DNA of 43,385 nt from Paratrimastix pyriformis (GCA_027972325.1 JAPMOS010000240.1:1-43385); one strand, 5' to 3'. Positions 10,034 through 19,443 are shown, counted from the first letter of the stretch. Numbers and translations: made by a program. The notes: generated by a model not told the origin, from the letters alone.

Positions 10034-10059
10034 TGTCCAAGTATTTATGCCGGGGACTG
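10034..10059 (-). repeat. Right terminal inverted repeat of the Tc1/mariner element
   Basis: 26 bp ending GCCGGGGACTG, exact reverse complement of 8811-8836, directly followed by TA. Confidence 0.95.
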
Positions 10060-10510
10060 TAGATGAGGAGATGAACATGAAGGTCAACACGGAGAAGGTG
10101 ATCCAGAAAATGTGTGGGCGACTGCACAGGCTCATGGACAAGAAGGTCCCTCCGAGGTTGATGGTGCAAATGATTAATGAGTGTGTCTCGACTTGCCTAC
10201 AATACACGGCGAGGCAGTGCCCAATGCCGTCAAGGGACTTGGAAACACTGAAGCAGAGATATGCGAGGGTGTTCAGGGAAATCGGAGGTTGTATTGGGAA
10301 ATGCGACCCGGCAGAGGTGCTGTTCTTTCCGGAGGAGGAAGGGGGTATGGGGCTGAAGGACCCGATTGATGTCCATGATATGATGGTGATGACACAAATT
10401 CTGGGGAGGATGGCGGACGAGCAGGGGTGTGGAGTGGTGCTGAGGGAGGAGATCGCGCTGCTGCAGAAATTGTGGACGACGCGTGAGCCGCTGTTGGATG
10501 ATGCAGGGAA

Positions 10511-11242
10511 GTGGGTGAAGATGCACGGGCAGGAGAAGATGCCGGGGTGGTGATTGGGGCGTTGCAGGTGATGCACAGGAGAGACATGGCGATCCTGAGG
10601 GACGGTGAGAAACTGAAGGAGGAAGTGAAGTACGGCATGCCGACGACACTGGAAGAGATGGCGGAGCCCTGCAAGATAACAAAGAAGCACAGACAGACCC
10701 TCATGAAAAGGAAGATTCGGAGTGTGGCGGACCTCATCATAGGGGAAGATTTCATTGGAAAGGGTGATGCCGCAGTATGTGGAGATGATCAAAAGCGGGT
10801 GTGTCTGTATGGTAACAGGGTGAGTCCGGACTATCTGCAATTGGCGAGGCGGATTCGGGAGGAGGAGTCGGCGGAGGAGGGGCGGAAGAGGCGGAGAGTG
10901 GAGAAGGAAAAGGAGGAAGGCAATGCAGATAAGGGGAATGAAGGAAGGAGTGAGGGGAGTTGGGGCGGTCGGGGGGCGAAACCAGAGTCAAGAGGCAAGC
11001 AAAGTTGCAGTGCGTCGGGGAAGGTAGCAGTGGTGAAACAGAGGAAACATGGGAGGGAGGATGGGGTGGGAAAGGGGGAGAGTAAGAAGGCGAGAAAGAA
11101 GATGGGAGGAGGGGGTCGGATGCAGATTGAGGCGAGCGTGAAGAGGAGGGCGGAAGGGCAGGTGGAGGGGAGGGGAACAAGAAGGGGAGGGCGAGGGCTG
11201 GTGAGTGGGACGAGGTATTGTGGAAAAGGCGGGAGGAGTTGA
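10511..11242 (+). CDS. LINE copy 2: basic linker between reverse transcriptase and RNase H
   Basis: An open frame of 243 codons that follows the reverse transcriptase thumb after a frame change near 10550. The first half reads like folded protein (TLEEMAEPCKITKKHRQTLM, then YLQLARRIREEESAEEG). The second half is a lysine-, arginine- and glycine-rich tail (KKARKKMGGGGR, GTRRGGRG) that could bind nucleic acid or serve as a nuclear signal. I recognise no domain. It leads, again with a frame change, into the RNase H domain. Confidence 0.6.
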   Translation: MGEDARAGEDAGVVIGALQVMHRRDMAILRDGEKLKEEVKYGMPTTLEEMAEPCKITKKHRQTLMKRKIRSVADLIIGEDFIGKGDAAVCGDDQKRVCLYGNRVSPDYLQLARRIREEESAEEGRKRRRVEKEKEEGNADKGNEGRSEGSWGGRGAKPESRGKQSCSASGKVAVVKQRKHGREDGVGKGESKKARKKMGGGGRMQIEASVKRRAEGQVEGRGTRRGGRGLVSGTRYCGKGGRS

Positions 11243-11249
11243 TGGCGGA

Positions 11250-12086
11250 GTGTGATGAGGTGGAAGTAAGAGTGGTGGAGCCAGAGGCGGAATGGAGGTT
11301 GTTTTATACTGATGGGAGTGCGACAAGAAGCCGGAAGGAAAGACGGGCGGCGTTCGCGGTGATTGAGAGATTAAAAATGGGGCGCTGGCGGTGAGAGCGG
11401 GGAGGAGGTGTTCGGGTCGGGGCAGACTAACAATGAAGCGGAGTTGGAGGCTATTCTGGAGGCTATTCGGATTGGACAGGATGCGAATGTGGAAGTGAGA
11501 ACGGACAGTAAAGTGGCAAAGGGGTGGGTTGAGGGACTGATAAAGGGTTGGTGGAAACCAACGGATCTGATAGAATCGAAGGCGGAGGGACTGCTGCGGA
11601 GGGCAGCGGATTGTGAAGGAGCATCGTGGAGAGATACGACTGGTCTGGGTTAAGGGACATCAGGAAACTAGTGCGTCGCTGGATGCGGAGGGGAACAGAT
11701 TGGCAGACAAGATTGCGGGACGGAGCATAAAGATGGAGCCGAGCGTGGTGCCCGAAGAGAAAGGATGGGGATTCAAGCTGGTGCGGAGAAGTGACGGGAA
11801 GGAGGTGGAGACAGACTTCAGAGAGGTGATGAAGGAATGGGGGAGGAAAAGTCGCATGTGGAGGGCGGCTCGTAAAAAGAAAAACGAGATTGTGTTAATT
11901 AACGCAGAGAGTCGCAACGGAGGGATCAACGTGCAAACGATGAGGTGTGAGATGTCAGGGAAGCTGGCGATGATGGCAATCCTGCAGCGGTATATCACGG
12001 CCAACATCCGGTTCTACATCAACGGGGAGGGGGGATGGGAAGTGTTGGTGTGGGGTGAGGGACCACATGAACCACTTGGTGTTTGA
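11250..12086 (+). pseudogene. LINE copy 2 RNase H domain and zinc-binding-like tail
   Basis: RNase H degrades the RNA strand of the RNA-DNA hybrid during element copying. The four acidic positions are visible in order: LFYTDGSATRSRKE (Asp, about 11305), TNNEAELEAILEAI (Glu, about 11430), VEVRTDSKVAKGW (Asp, about 11500) and GNRLADKIAGR (Asp, about 11700), with VWVKGHQE between them. Frame changes near 11390 and 11640 separate the pieces. After it, around 12060-12110, one frame reads DHMNHLVFECPGM, which resembles the small zinc-binding motif that follows the RNase H or reverse transcriptase of some LINEs. The latter is only a suggestion. Confidence 0.8.
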
Positions 12087-13337
12087 GTGCCCAGGGATGG
12101 CGGGATGTGTGGGGAGAGATGGAAAGGGGCGGATGCTGTGAAGCTAATTGAGTGGTTGGACAAGGCGGAGGGAGCTGAAGACCCGGACCAGCTGCTCGAG
12201 GAGAAGTGGGTAGAGCCGATGGGAGAGTGTGTGAAGATAATTAAGGGGCAGGCAGATCACGAAGGTGAGGCTATGGCAATTGATGGAGAGGTCCCGGGGG
12301 AGATGGTTTCGGGCGAGAACATGGGACAGTTTTTGGGAAACGTTCTCGACAGAGGTAGCTGAGATGTGTGACCGATATGAGGAAGGGAAAAGCACGACAG
12401 TAAAGGAGGGGCGGACGCATATGAGTACGCTGAGGAACCAATGGACGACTCCCCACACTATATCTTCGTTGCTGAGACAGGCGGGAAGCCTAACGGTGAT
12501 GGCGTTTTCGCACCCAGGGAATGCGGATCTCAGTTTCCCAGAGTATAGAACGCCGAGTAAGGAAGACTGGTTCCTGGGAGGTTCGGTGGATGGGTACGGG
12601 CTATTTAAGGAGAATCGGGACTTGTTGATTTATGCGAATCCGGAATATAACCCCCAGGAGGAGATGGATCGGTTTTTCCGAGCAATTGGAGAGTGGGCGG
12701 AGAGTCCGATTGGTAGAGGAGGGAAAAGAGCGTTTAGATGCATTGTTATTGTGCCGTACGGGGAAGGGAAAGCGAACAGAATCCAGCCGGGGTGAGCCGA
12801 AGCACGGTGTGAGCTTGGCGATCAAGGGGACATTCAGATGCGTGAGCTTTTCATCATCCAGGAGGGTGGGTTTGCTTTTTGGGAGCCGAGTTTCTGGCGC
12901 ACTGGGAGGAAAGTGGTGGGGAAGGCGCGGTTTGATGTGGGGATTCTGATGTTTGAGAATGGGCGGGCTAGGAGAGATTCCCGATGGATCCAGCCCCGTT
13001 GTGGGCTTTGGAGGCGATGTTGAGGAAGGAGGCCGGGAGTCGCATGGTGCAGGTAAACTATGAGGGCCGCCCGAGAGATGGGGAAACGCTTTACAACTGG
13101 AGGGGGATATCGGAGGCGGTGGTGACGAAGGTGATGAGGAGGTTGAGAGCGAAGTGCGGCTTTAAGATGGAATACGCGAATGCATGTAGACTGGCAGCGG
13201 AAATGGGAATTGTGGATGAAGACACTCAAAAGGAGGTGGGAAGTGAGCTGGCAGGAATCAGGAAAACGATGCTCATAGCGATTCAGCAAAGGAAGAAGTG
13301 CGAAAAATTCGAGGCAGGAATGAAAGAAGAGCTGTAG
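12087..13337 (+). pseudogene. LINE copy 2 C-terminal region, possible PCIF1-like adenine methyltransferase
   Basis: The frame 12265-12795 reads SLTVMAFSHPGN, WFLGGSVDGYGLF, LLIYANPEYNPQEEMDRFF and then FRCIVIVPYG. This pattern (small residues, gap, NPxY, amphipathic helix, hydrophobic strand ending in P) resembles the catalytic core of PCIF1-type N6-adenine methyltransferases, whose motif is NPPF. The next frame (12838-13023) continues GGFAFWEPSFWRTGRKVVGK and ARFDVGILMFENGRA, like the last strand of that fold. Here the motif reads NPEY, so the second proline is missing. The final frame 12984-13337 (LWALEAMLRKEAG to AGMKEEL) is helical with no known domain. Frame changes near 12800 and 12980 break it. 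The domain call is by pattern only. Confidence 0.45.
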
Positions 13338-13344
13338 TCCGGAA

Positions 13345-13426
13345 GTCGGCGGAGACCGCCCCTGGGGGGACGGTAGCCGACCCATGAACTCCCTGGGGTG
13401 CTCTTTCTGCAGGACTTGTCCTGCGG
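13345..13426 (+). other. Two hairpins just after the LINE's last stop codon
   Basis: The first inverted repeat is GTCGGC (13345-13350) with GCCGAC (13376-13381), and an inner stem ACCGCCCC pairs with GGGG(A)CGGT. The second is GCAGGAC (13409-13415), TT, GTCCTGC (13418-13424), extendable by a G-T and a G-C pair. Stem-loops in the 3' untranslated region are known recognition sites for the reverse transcriptase of some LINEs. Whether these belong to the LINE or to flanking DNA cannot be told from one copy. Confidence 0.35.
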
Positions 13427-15890
13427 GAAGGCGGCCCGGGGGGTGCTGTGATAATGCTACTGGCGTGAGAGTGCATCCAGGGGGCATGCTGGGCGCACTC
13501 AGGCCCGCCCCAGACGATGGTCTGCCAGGACAGATCCAAGGACATGATGAGCACACAAGCCCGCCCCAGAAAAGCACCAACTCTTGGTGCTGCCGTGTAG
13601 CAGTGCACCATAGGCCAGCAAGGCCGCCCTCAAGGACACCCCCACCGGGTAACAGTGTGGGTGTGCCCGTGAACACGCACTGGCTGATGAGTGCAAAGAC
13701 ACACTCGCGGCACCGCCCTTCATTGTGGCCGCGGAGGCATGAGTGGGTAAACATACCCCTGTGGATATATACACCCATTGGCATAGGGCATTCGGATATA
13801 CAACGGATCGCCCTCATGAGAAAGCCAGCGGTGCAAGTCTGCCAAGGTCCCAGTATTGGGGTGACGGTCATAGGCAAGCACAGACCCACCCTCAGGTGTG
13901 GGTGTGACAGCGCACATGATATCAGACGAGCACCCACTGAGGAAAGAAGTGAAAACTATTAAGCTTGCTGGCGGTCAGTGAACTATCTCCATTCTCTACA
14001 CCTAGCAGTGCCGAAGTCCCAAAGTTGTTTCTGACCTGACCGCCAGCTTTGCTGGTGCCTCGATCCCAGTGTGTGAGACCCGTGGGTGCATAAGTATGAG
14101 CGCCTGTTCCTGACGCCGAAGAGCATGTCTTCTCCCGGGGTATGGTCTCGCAGTCTGTTGTTGTTTCTGACCCAGTGAGAGTGGTCTGTGTGAGCATCCG
14201 TGCCCGGTGTGGGCGCAGACAAGCACCTGTTCGCCAAACCAAATGCTCTTGGTAATGAGTGTCCGTGTGAGGTGTACTACGGGCAGCTCCCCAGTGGAGC
14301 AGAAATTCGATGGAATAATGCCACCTCGCTGTGGGCACCGCGGTCAAGTGCACAGTAGCCCTCAGTCTCGTTTATGAATGGACAGAGTGACCCCAAGCAG
14401 GAGTGATCGTGATGGGTCCAAGACAGGGTGCTCGCCCTCCCGGGACGGAGCCCCCATCATGTCCCTTGGAGCAGGGGATGGGATGAGACGGAGTGATGGG
14501 CAGGGACAGGAAGGTGCACATGGGTGCTGCGACTGGTGTGTCACACAATGAGGAAGGAGAGAGAACATTCCGACGGACTTTCCCTCTGCTGCTGCCAAGG
14601 CAGTCGGCCCCCCTGTCGCGCCTGAAAGTTGACGGGGTATTTCTCGGCCGGTACGGCTGTTTGTGGGGTGCCCGGGGAGACTGGATAGCCAATGTGAGCT
14701 CGACCCAAGGTGGTCAGCCCGTGGATCCACCATGTGCAGGGTCGCGAGGTTGTAACGCTCCTCCGTGCGCGATGGTCAAAGGAAGTGAACCCCTTCCGCA
14801 TGAACGGTACAATGCGGGAAAGTGCATCCCCGGGACTTGACAACCTGGTAGTAATTGCCCCAACTGTTAGCTGATGTGAAGCTGAAGAATGCTGCCGGAC
14901 CGTTGGGGGACTCGGGGGGGGGTGAGGAGCCCCTTGTTCAAGAAACCCATGAGGGCATGCTTCCCCGTCCGGCGGAGGCATCATGCGTTCCCAAATCAAT
15001 GCTGAGGAACTGTGCTGAATCAGGGGACCTTCACTCATGGCCTCCAGGGCGAGTGAGTCTGTCCCCGATGGGGCGCCTGCCGGAAAACACCCGAGTGAGA
15101 TCATTTCGTGCGAGGATGGTGGCGCAGACGAGTCCCGTGCCTCCGGGTCTCCCACGACGGGGCTGTGTAGTAGTACTCCGGCTGTTGGGCGATGACCGGT
15201 GATACCAATTTTGAGCTCGCCCCAACTCGATGTGACGAGGGCGGGCGTCCCATGACGCTCATGCTCGCAATCGGCGCGCATGACGCACGAGCACATTGTC
15301 AATGAGAGAGTTCAAGCCGTGTGCCATGTCCAAAAGGAAGATAACCGCATTCAGCGTAACCTGGTGGGTGCCTGGGGAAGCTCCCGCCCCGCGACTTGCC
15401 ACCTGGTAATGAGCCTGAACTGTCAGCGGATGTGGAGCTGAAAAAATGTTGTCGGAGGTGCTGACTTGCAGAGGCTCCTCTCCACAGTATCTGAGTGGTC
15501 TGTCACCAAGACCACGCGTCCCAGTCCGAGCAAGCAAGTCCCGCGCGCCTTGAGCAACCCATCACGCAGTTCAAACCCGGATGGGAACCCGGCGGGTTGT
15601 GCCAGAGCGATCGGACGAGAAGCCTTCCGAGTCTGTGAGGGTGGTCAACGTGTTCTCCTCAGACTCGAGTGCGCGTTGTCCCGCGAAAGTGACCAATATA
15701 TCCGGGCCAAGGGAATGCGCCACCCGGAAGATCATCCAGAGTTTCATTCTCCTTCAGAGGCGTAATGCCCGAGAGGCGCAATGACCGAGAGATGCAATGC
15801 AGAGCCAGGTGCAGTGCCAGAGGCGCAATGCCCGAGGTGCGGAACTTCCCCACCCCCTGGTCAGTCACACGCCGAAGGGTGGTGCGTGCT
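13427..15890. other. Gene-free stretch
   Basis: I see no supported coding region here. Open frames are short, overlap on both strands and show no motif. Structure present: a 12-bp perfect inverted repeat (13967-13978 with 14036-14047) and a pair of diverged direct repeats about 540 bp apart (about 14770-14900 and 15310-15445). The latter share patterns such as CTTG..CACCTGGTA and GATGTG(A/G)AGCTGAA(G/A)AA. Confidence 0.6.
13967..14047. repeat. Inverted repeat, 12-bp arms
   Basis: GCTGGCGGTCAG at 13967-13978 is the exact reverse complement of CTGACCGCCAGC at 14036-14047, with a 57-nt loop. No associated gene is seen. Confidence 0.6.
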
Positions 15891-16050
15891 GCCCGCGGCG
15901 CGTCATGTCCGCGGTGCGTCATGCCCGCGGTGCGTCATGCCCGCGGTGCGTCATGCCCGCGGTGCGTCATGTCCGCGGTGCGTCATGTCCGCGGTGCGTC
16001 ATGTCCGCGGTGCGTCATGCCCGCGGTGCGCCATGTCCGCGGTGCGCCAT
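15891..16050 (+). repeat. 16-bp CpG-rich minisatellite, ten units
   Basis: Ten consecutive 16-bp units of the form GYCCGCGGTGCGTCAT, where Y is C or T. The order of the variant base is C T C C C T T T C T. The first unit has CGGC for CGGT, and the last two units have GCCAT for GTCAT. Each unit contains the palindrome CCGCGG. A degenerate eleventh unit follows. The period of 16 is not a multiple of three, so repeated peptide in all frames is a by-product and not evidence of a gene. Confidence 0.95.
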
Positions 16051-17020
16051 GCCCGACGGTCCCCTGGCAAATCCGTGTGGGTCCGGGGCGCGCGTTTCGG
16101 GCTGAACACAGTGACCGAAGGCAAAAACTGAGTGGTGAGTGGCGATGCCCCGCCTCTTGTGCAGACCACGTCCGAGTTCCACAGTGGTTCAAAAATGTAC
16201 CCCTTGCGAGAATTTCCAGTTGAATGACCTGAAGGCGACCGACGGTACTTGTCGTCCGCTCATGGCCGATGAGTGCCCAAGGTGCGCCCGAACGGGTGCG
16301 GGAGAGAACTTCGAGCTGTCGGAGAATGAGCATTCCGAATTTATGAGTGAAGTGCGGACTGACCAAACTTCCTTCAAGTGGCCCGGCCGTTTATTGAGGG
16401 CCCTCGAACCCGACTCGCAGGAGTTTTCTTTCAGTCATCTTCAAGCCGAGAGCATTCCAGAATGAGCGAGACCCAAGACCCAGACTTTGCAAAATAGTCC
16501 GCCGAAAAAGAGGGGACCCGCATGTTTTCCAAGAAAAAAGGGGGGAGTTGGGCGAAAGAAGCGCAACTAAAGAAGAATGAGCATTTCGAGCGTCCGAGAA
16601 TGAGTGCAGTGCTTGGCAAACCCGCTTTGAAAGACCGCACTAAAATAACAGTGTCCAGCTCACACAAGACGAAGCGTTTGGTTGAAAGGGTGAAGGACTG
16701 CCAGAGAATGAGACTCAAAATGAGGTCCAAATGAGGGGCGAACGCAAAATCCAAACAGACTTGCGCTACGCCAGAACGTGTCGTCTTTGTGGTAAACCAA
16801 TCAAAGACCTCAAAGAGACGCCTCATCGGAGCCCTCGCAATGAGTATTTCTCGCATGCAGCGCTGGAGTGAAGCGCCCGTGAAAACGAGCAGCCGTTCGA
16901 AGAAATCGAATACAAAACTGCAGCCACAGTACTGCATTTCACCAGACGTGTCCTCGGGTGTGAAATCAGGACCCAAGTTCAAACCAGCACGTTCAAAGCT
17001 GCAAGCCGTCTGTATAAAAA
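16051..17020. other. Gene-free stretch before the inverted duplication
   Basis: No supported gene. A 251-codon minus-strand open frame (17186-16431) crosses into the left arm of the inverted duplication, has no recognisable motif, and loses its frame in the other arm. It looks like chance. Confidence 0.5.
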
Positions 17021-17266
17021 ACGGTAATGTTTGTTCTTTCTTCGTGCTGGTTTTTGTTTGTTTTCGTTCATTTGAGAACAAGGAACAGAGTTTTTCACGT
17101 CTGTCTCTTCTGGAAGAGCAAATACCAGGGATCAACACAGACCCGAGAGGGTTGGTGGGAGGCCAGGGCCTCCGATCATTCTCCAATCACCTCACAAGAC
17201 CCAGCGGGTCACAAGTCCGTTCAGCCGGCAAACGACGAAAAGCACGAGGATAATAACTACGGGGGA

Positions 17267-17404
17267 CCCCGAAGAAACCCGAGTGCCAACCGATACATGA
17301 GCGGGAGGTCGCGATAATGCACCACCGAAGTGGCGCGGAAGCGAGTGCGCGTGAGCCAAAGGGCACCGCCCACCGTTCCCAAGAAGAGCGCAGATCTTTT
17401 CCAG
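17267..17404 (+). repeat. Core segment, left-arm copy, 138 bp
   Basis: Begins CCCCGAAGAAAC and ends CTTTTCCAG. It occurs again at 19305-19443 in the same plus-strand sense, although the arms around it are inverted. Both flanks (ACTACGGGGGA and AGCTCGTTGAAG) are kept in the two arms, so the segment has flipped in place in one of them. Confidence 0.9.
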
Positions 17405-17618
17405 AGCTCGTTGAAGCTTGAAAGCGACATTGTCAAAACAGATGAAGTCGATCACTCAAACCCCGCTCCTGTGGACAATGATGATGCAGTTTTCTTTGAC
17501 TTCAGAGTTCCCAATAAGCTATGAAAAATGAGTCCGCGAGGACCGAGAAAATGGAGAACTCCGGGATAAAGGATTGCGTTGCGATTTGCTTAGTGCGCAA
17601 AAGGACGAGTCGACTGCC

Positions 17619-17672
17619 GGCACTGACATGACATGTCAAATTCTTTTGATAAAATTTTTGGATGTCAGTGCC
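17619..17672. repeat. 54-bp nested palindrome in the left arm
   Basis: GGCACTGACAT (17619-17629) pairs with ATGTCAGTGCC (17662-17672). Inside it lies a second palindrome, TGACATGTCA. It resembles the ends of a miniature inverted-repeat element. The same 54 bp occurs in the right arm at 19036-19089. Confidence 0.8.
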
Positions 17673-18265
17673 GTTTTGCGTGCTTGCTGTGCAAGTGTTC
17701 ACTCTTTCTTGGTTTGGGTTTGTTTGGGGCTATCCCACGAAGGCTGTCCCTCGTTCTCCGAACTCGTGAAGGAGAAACGTTTAGCGTCGGTGGGAAGAGC
17801 GAAGAGTGGACCACAGGGACCCTTCTTCCTCGATGAATCGTTGGAATCCGGTCCGGGTTGACAGGCCGCCCTCTCCCCGAAACTACATGGATCGGCCCTC
17901 CTTCCACGCAGGGTCATCTCCGCCTCCGGTCTGTTACTTGTATCGACACAGACACTTGGTGTGTGTGTGCTGTGAGTCTGAGTCAGTTTGTTTTGGTCCA
18001 TCCTGCCACCAAAGACCATGCTCATCCACCTCATTTTTAGCCTCGCCCGCAAGAACGGAGGGTGACTCCGCGGAGAGCGTCGCCCTGGAAGACTCGCGCG
18101 AATCCGGTCCGGAGTTTTAATGACTTGGCTGCTCGAACGAGCATGCGTTTGTTTATTGCAGGGACCAGATGCGCTGACTGCCCCACCCCGGAAGAACCGA
18201 TCGGAAAAGGTCAGGCAGCACATTCTACCCATTCTGCCTGTGTGAAAGAGCCACACACTCACACA

Positions 18266-18318
18266 ACAACACAGACAACACAGACAACACAGACAACACA
18301 GACAACACAGACAACACA
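18266..18318 (+). repeat. 9-bp microsatellite (ACAACACAG)n
   Basis: Five full 9-bp units (18266-18310) and a partial sixth, in the spacer between the inverted arms. Confidence 0.95.
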
Positions 18319-18432
18319 CCCATATGTCCAAGAATTTCACTGTGTCCATGCATTTCTTTCTTTTAGGGCGCAGCGACGCAGACTGCCCCATCCCCCATTG
18401 TGTGGAAGAACCCAGCGAAAAAGGTCCGCCGC

Positions 18433-18652
18433 CTCACTCACTCACTCACTCTAACTCACTCACTCACTCACTCTAACTCACTCACTCACTCACTCTAACT
18501 CACTCACTCACTCACTCACTCACTCACTCACTCACTCACTCACTCACTCACTCACTCACTCACTCACTCACTCACTCACTCACTCCTCGCTACTCACTCA
18601 CTCACTCACTCACTCACTCACTCACTCACTCACTCACTCACTCACTCACTCA
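18433..18652 (+). repeat. 4-bp microsatellite (CTCA)n, about 220 bp
   Basis: Nearly pure CTCA repeat with three early interruptions (CTCTAACTCA) and one later (CTCCTCGCTACTCA). It lies in the spacer between the inverted arms. Confidence 0.97.
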
Positions 18653-19035
18653 CACGCAGGCACCGCCACCCGTCGTTTGGCCTGACTGCGCCAATCATCG
18701 GAGGCATGCATCGAGCAGCTCAACGCCGGCGGTGATGGTCTGCTCCTAGTGACAGCCTGATCCTGATGATGTTTTAAATGAAGAAACGCCGACGTTCTCA
18801 CTCGCCTCTCTGTCCCCGTCCACCGGAGCTGCCGCCTCGGGGCAACGCAGATCTCGATCACCCTGAACATTCTGACTTATCCCTGCCGCCACCACCTCCT
18901 GAGACTGTTCGCCCCGTCTCACCATGCGACGTTCTCCTTCACGAGTTCGGAGAACGAGGGACAGCCTTCGTGGGATAGCCCCAAACAAACCCAAACCAAG
19001 AAAGAGTGAACACTTGCACAGCAAGCACGCAAAAC

Positions 19036-19089
19036 GGCACTGACATCCAAAAATTTTATCAAAAGAATTTGACATGTCATGTCAGTGCC
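19036..19089. repeat. 54-bp nested palindrome in the right arm
   Basis: Mirror copy of 17619-17672 with the same 11-bp arms. Confidence 0.8.
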
Positions 19090-19304
19090 GGCAGTCGACT
19101 CGTCCTTTTGCGCACTAAGCAAATCGCAACGCAATCCTTTATCCCGGAGTTCTCCATTTTCTCGGTCCTCTCGGACTCATTTTTCATAGCTTATTGGGAA
19201 CTCTGAAGTCAAAGAAAACTGCATCATCATTGTCCACGGGAGCGGGGTTTGAATGATCGACCTCATCTGTTTTGACAATGTCGCTTTCAAGCTTCAACGA
19301 GCTC

Positions 19305-19443
19305 CCCCGAAGAAACCCCGAGTGCCAACCGATACATGAGCGGGAGGTCGCGATAATGCACCACCGAAGTGGCGCGGAAGCGAGTGCGCGTGAGCCAAAG
19401 GGCACCGCCCACCGTTCCCAAGAAGAGCGCAGATCTTTTCCAG
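19305..19443 (+). repeat. Core segment, right-arm copy, 139 bp
   Basis: Second copy of the core, one extra C relative to 17267-17404, same plus-strand orientation. Confidence 0.9.

Larger units (their letters stand above)
8811..10059 (-). mobile_element. Tc1/mariner DNA transposon, 1249 bp, nested in the LINE
   Basis: The element begins CAGTCCCCGGCATAAATACT and ends with the exact reverse complement; the terminal inverted repeats are 26 bp and perfect. It is flanked by TA on both sides (8809-8810 and 10060-10061), the hallmark target duplication of Tc1/mariner. The minus strand inside encodes transposase remnants (next entry). At 1.25 kb, its length fits a typical family member. LINE copy 1 has uninterrupted sequence at the equivalent position (about 160-205), giving an empty site for comparison. 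The perfect terminal repeats suggest the insertion is not very old, although the transposase is already broken. Confidence 0.95.
7400..10600 (+). pseudogene. LINE copy 2 reverse transcriptase, split by a Tc1/mariner insertion
   Basis: Reverse transcriptase of the LINE class. Pieces: the finger domain with KAAGPDGVTAEM near 7890, which is DGKAAGPDGVTAEM in the next frame; motif A, CALDIRKAYDTVD at 8281-8320; motif B, IERGISQGDPLSCLLF at 8450-8490; and the catalytic FADDIMLV at 8587-8610. Palm and thumb follow up to IRYLGIWI at 8805. The gene resumes at 10062 as DEEMNMKVNTEKVIQKMCGR and runs through LETLKQRYARVFREIGGC. The TA flanking the transposon restores the reading frame across the gap (GIWI then DEEM), so the insertion was precise. 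Frameshifts elsewhere (for example 7880 and 8090-8235) make the copy dead. Confidence 0.85.
5985..13430 (+). mobile_element. LINE (non-LTR retrotransposon) copy 2, 5'-truncated, holding a Tc1 insertion
   Basis: A related copy of the LINE at the left edge, on the plus strand. It begins within the protease His box (WWRFNDS at about 6000, matching WWRFDDS of copy 1), so it is truncated at its 5' end as LINEs often are through incomplete reverse transcription. It then carries linker, APE endonuclease, reverse transcriptase, basic linker, RNase H, a zinc-binding-like stretch and a methyltransferase-like C-terminal region ending at the stop at 13335-13337. Without the nested 1249-bp transposon it is about 6.1 kb. 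Many frameshifts show it is dead. I see no poly(A) or target-site duplication; two hairpins just after the last stop may belong to its 3' end. Confidence 0.9.
17021..17776 (+). repeat. Left arm of a 0.76-kb inverted duplication
   Basis: Runs from ACGGTAATG (17021) to GAAGGAGAA (17776) and matches the reverse complement of 18932-19692 with only scattered single differences, except for a core that lies in the opposite sense (see separate entry). Open frames inside (for example 17574-17861, containing CLGLSHEGCPSFSELVKE) are repeated in the other arm but match no family I know. Confidence 0.93.

Noticed and set aside
10010-10840. 276-codon minus-strand open frame across the Tc1 end
   Set aside because: Antisense to the LINE reverse transcriptase; no motif.
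15765-16223. Open frames with repeated peptide ASCPRCVM
   Set aside because: Produced by the 16-bp minisatellite in all frames; not a repeat protein.
16431-17186. 251-codon minus-strand open frame
   Set aside because: No motif, half in the duplicated arm where the frame is not kept in the other copy.
18433-18652. Telomere-like repeat
   Set aside because: CTCA tetramer does not match known telomere units and lies internally; a microsatellite.
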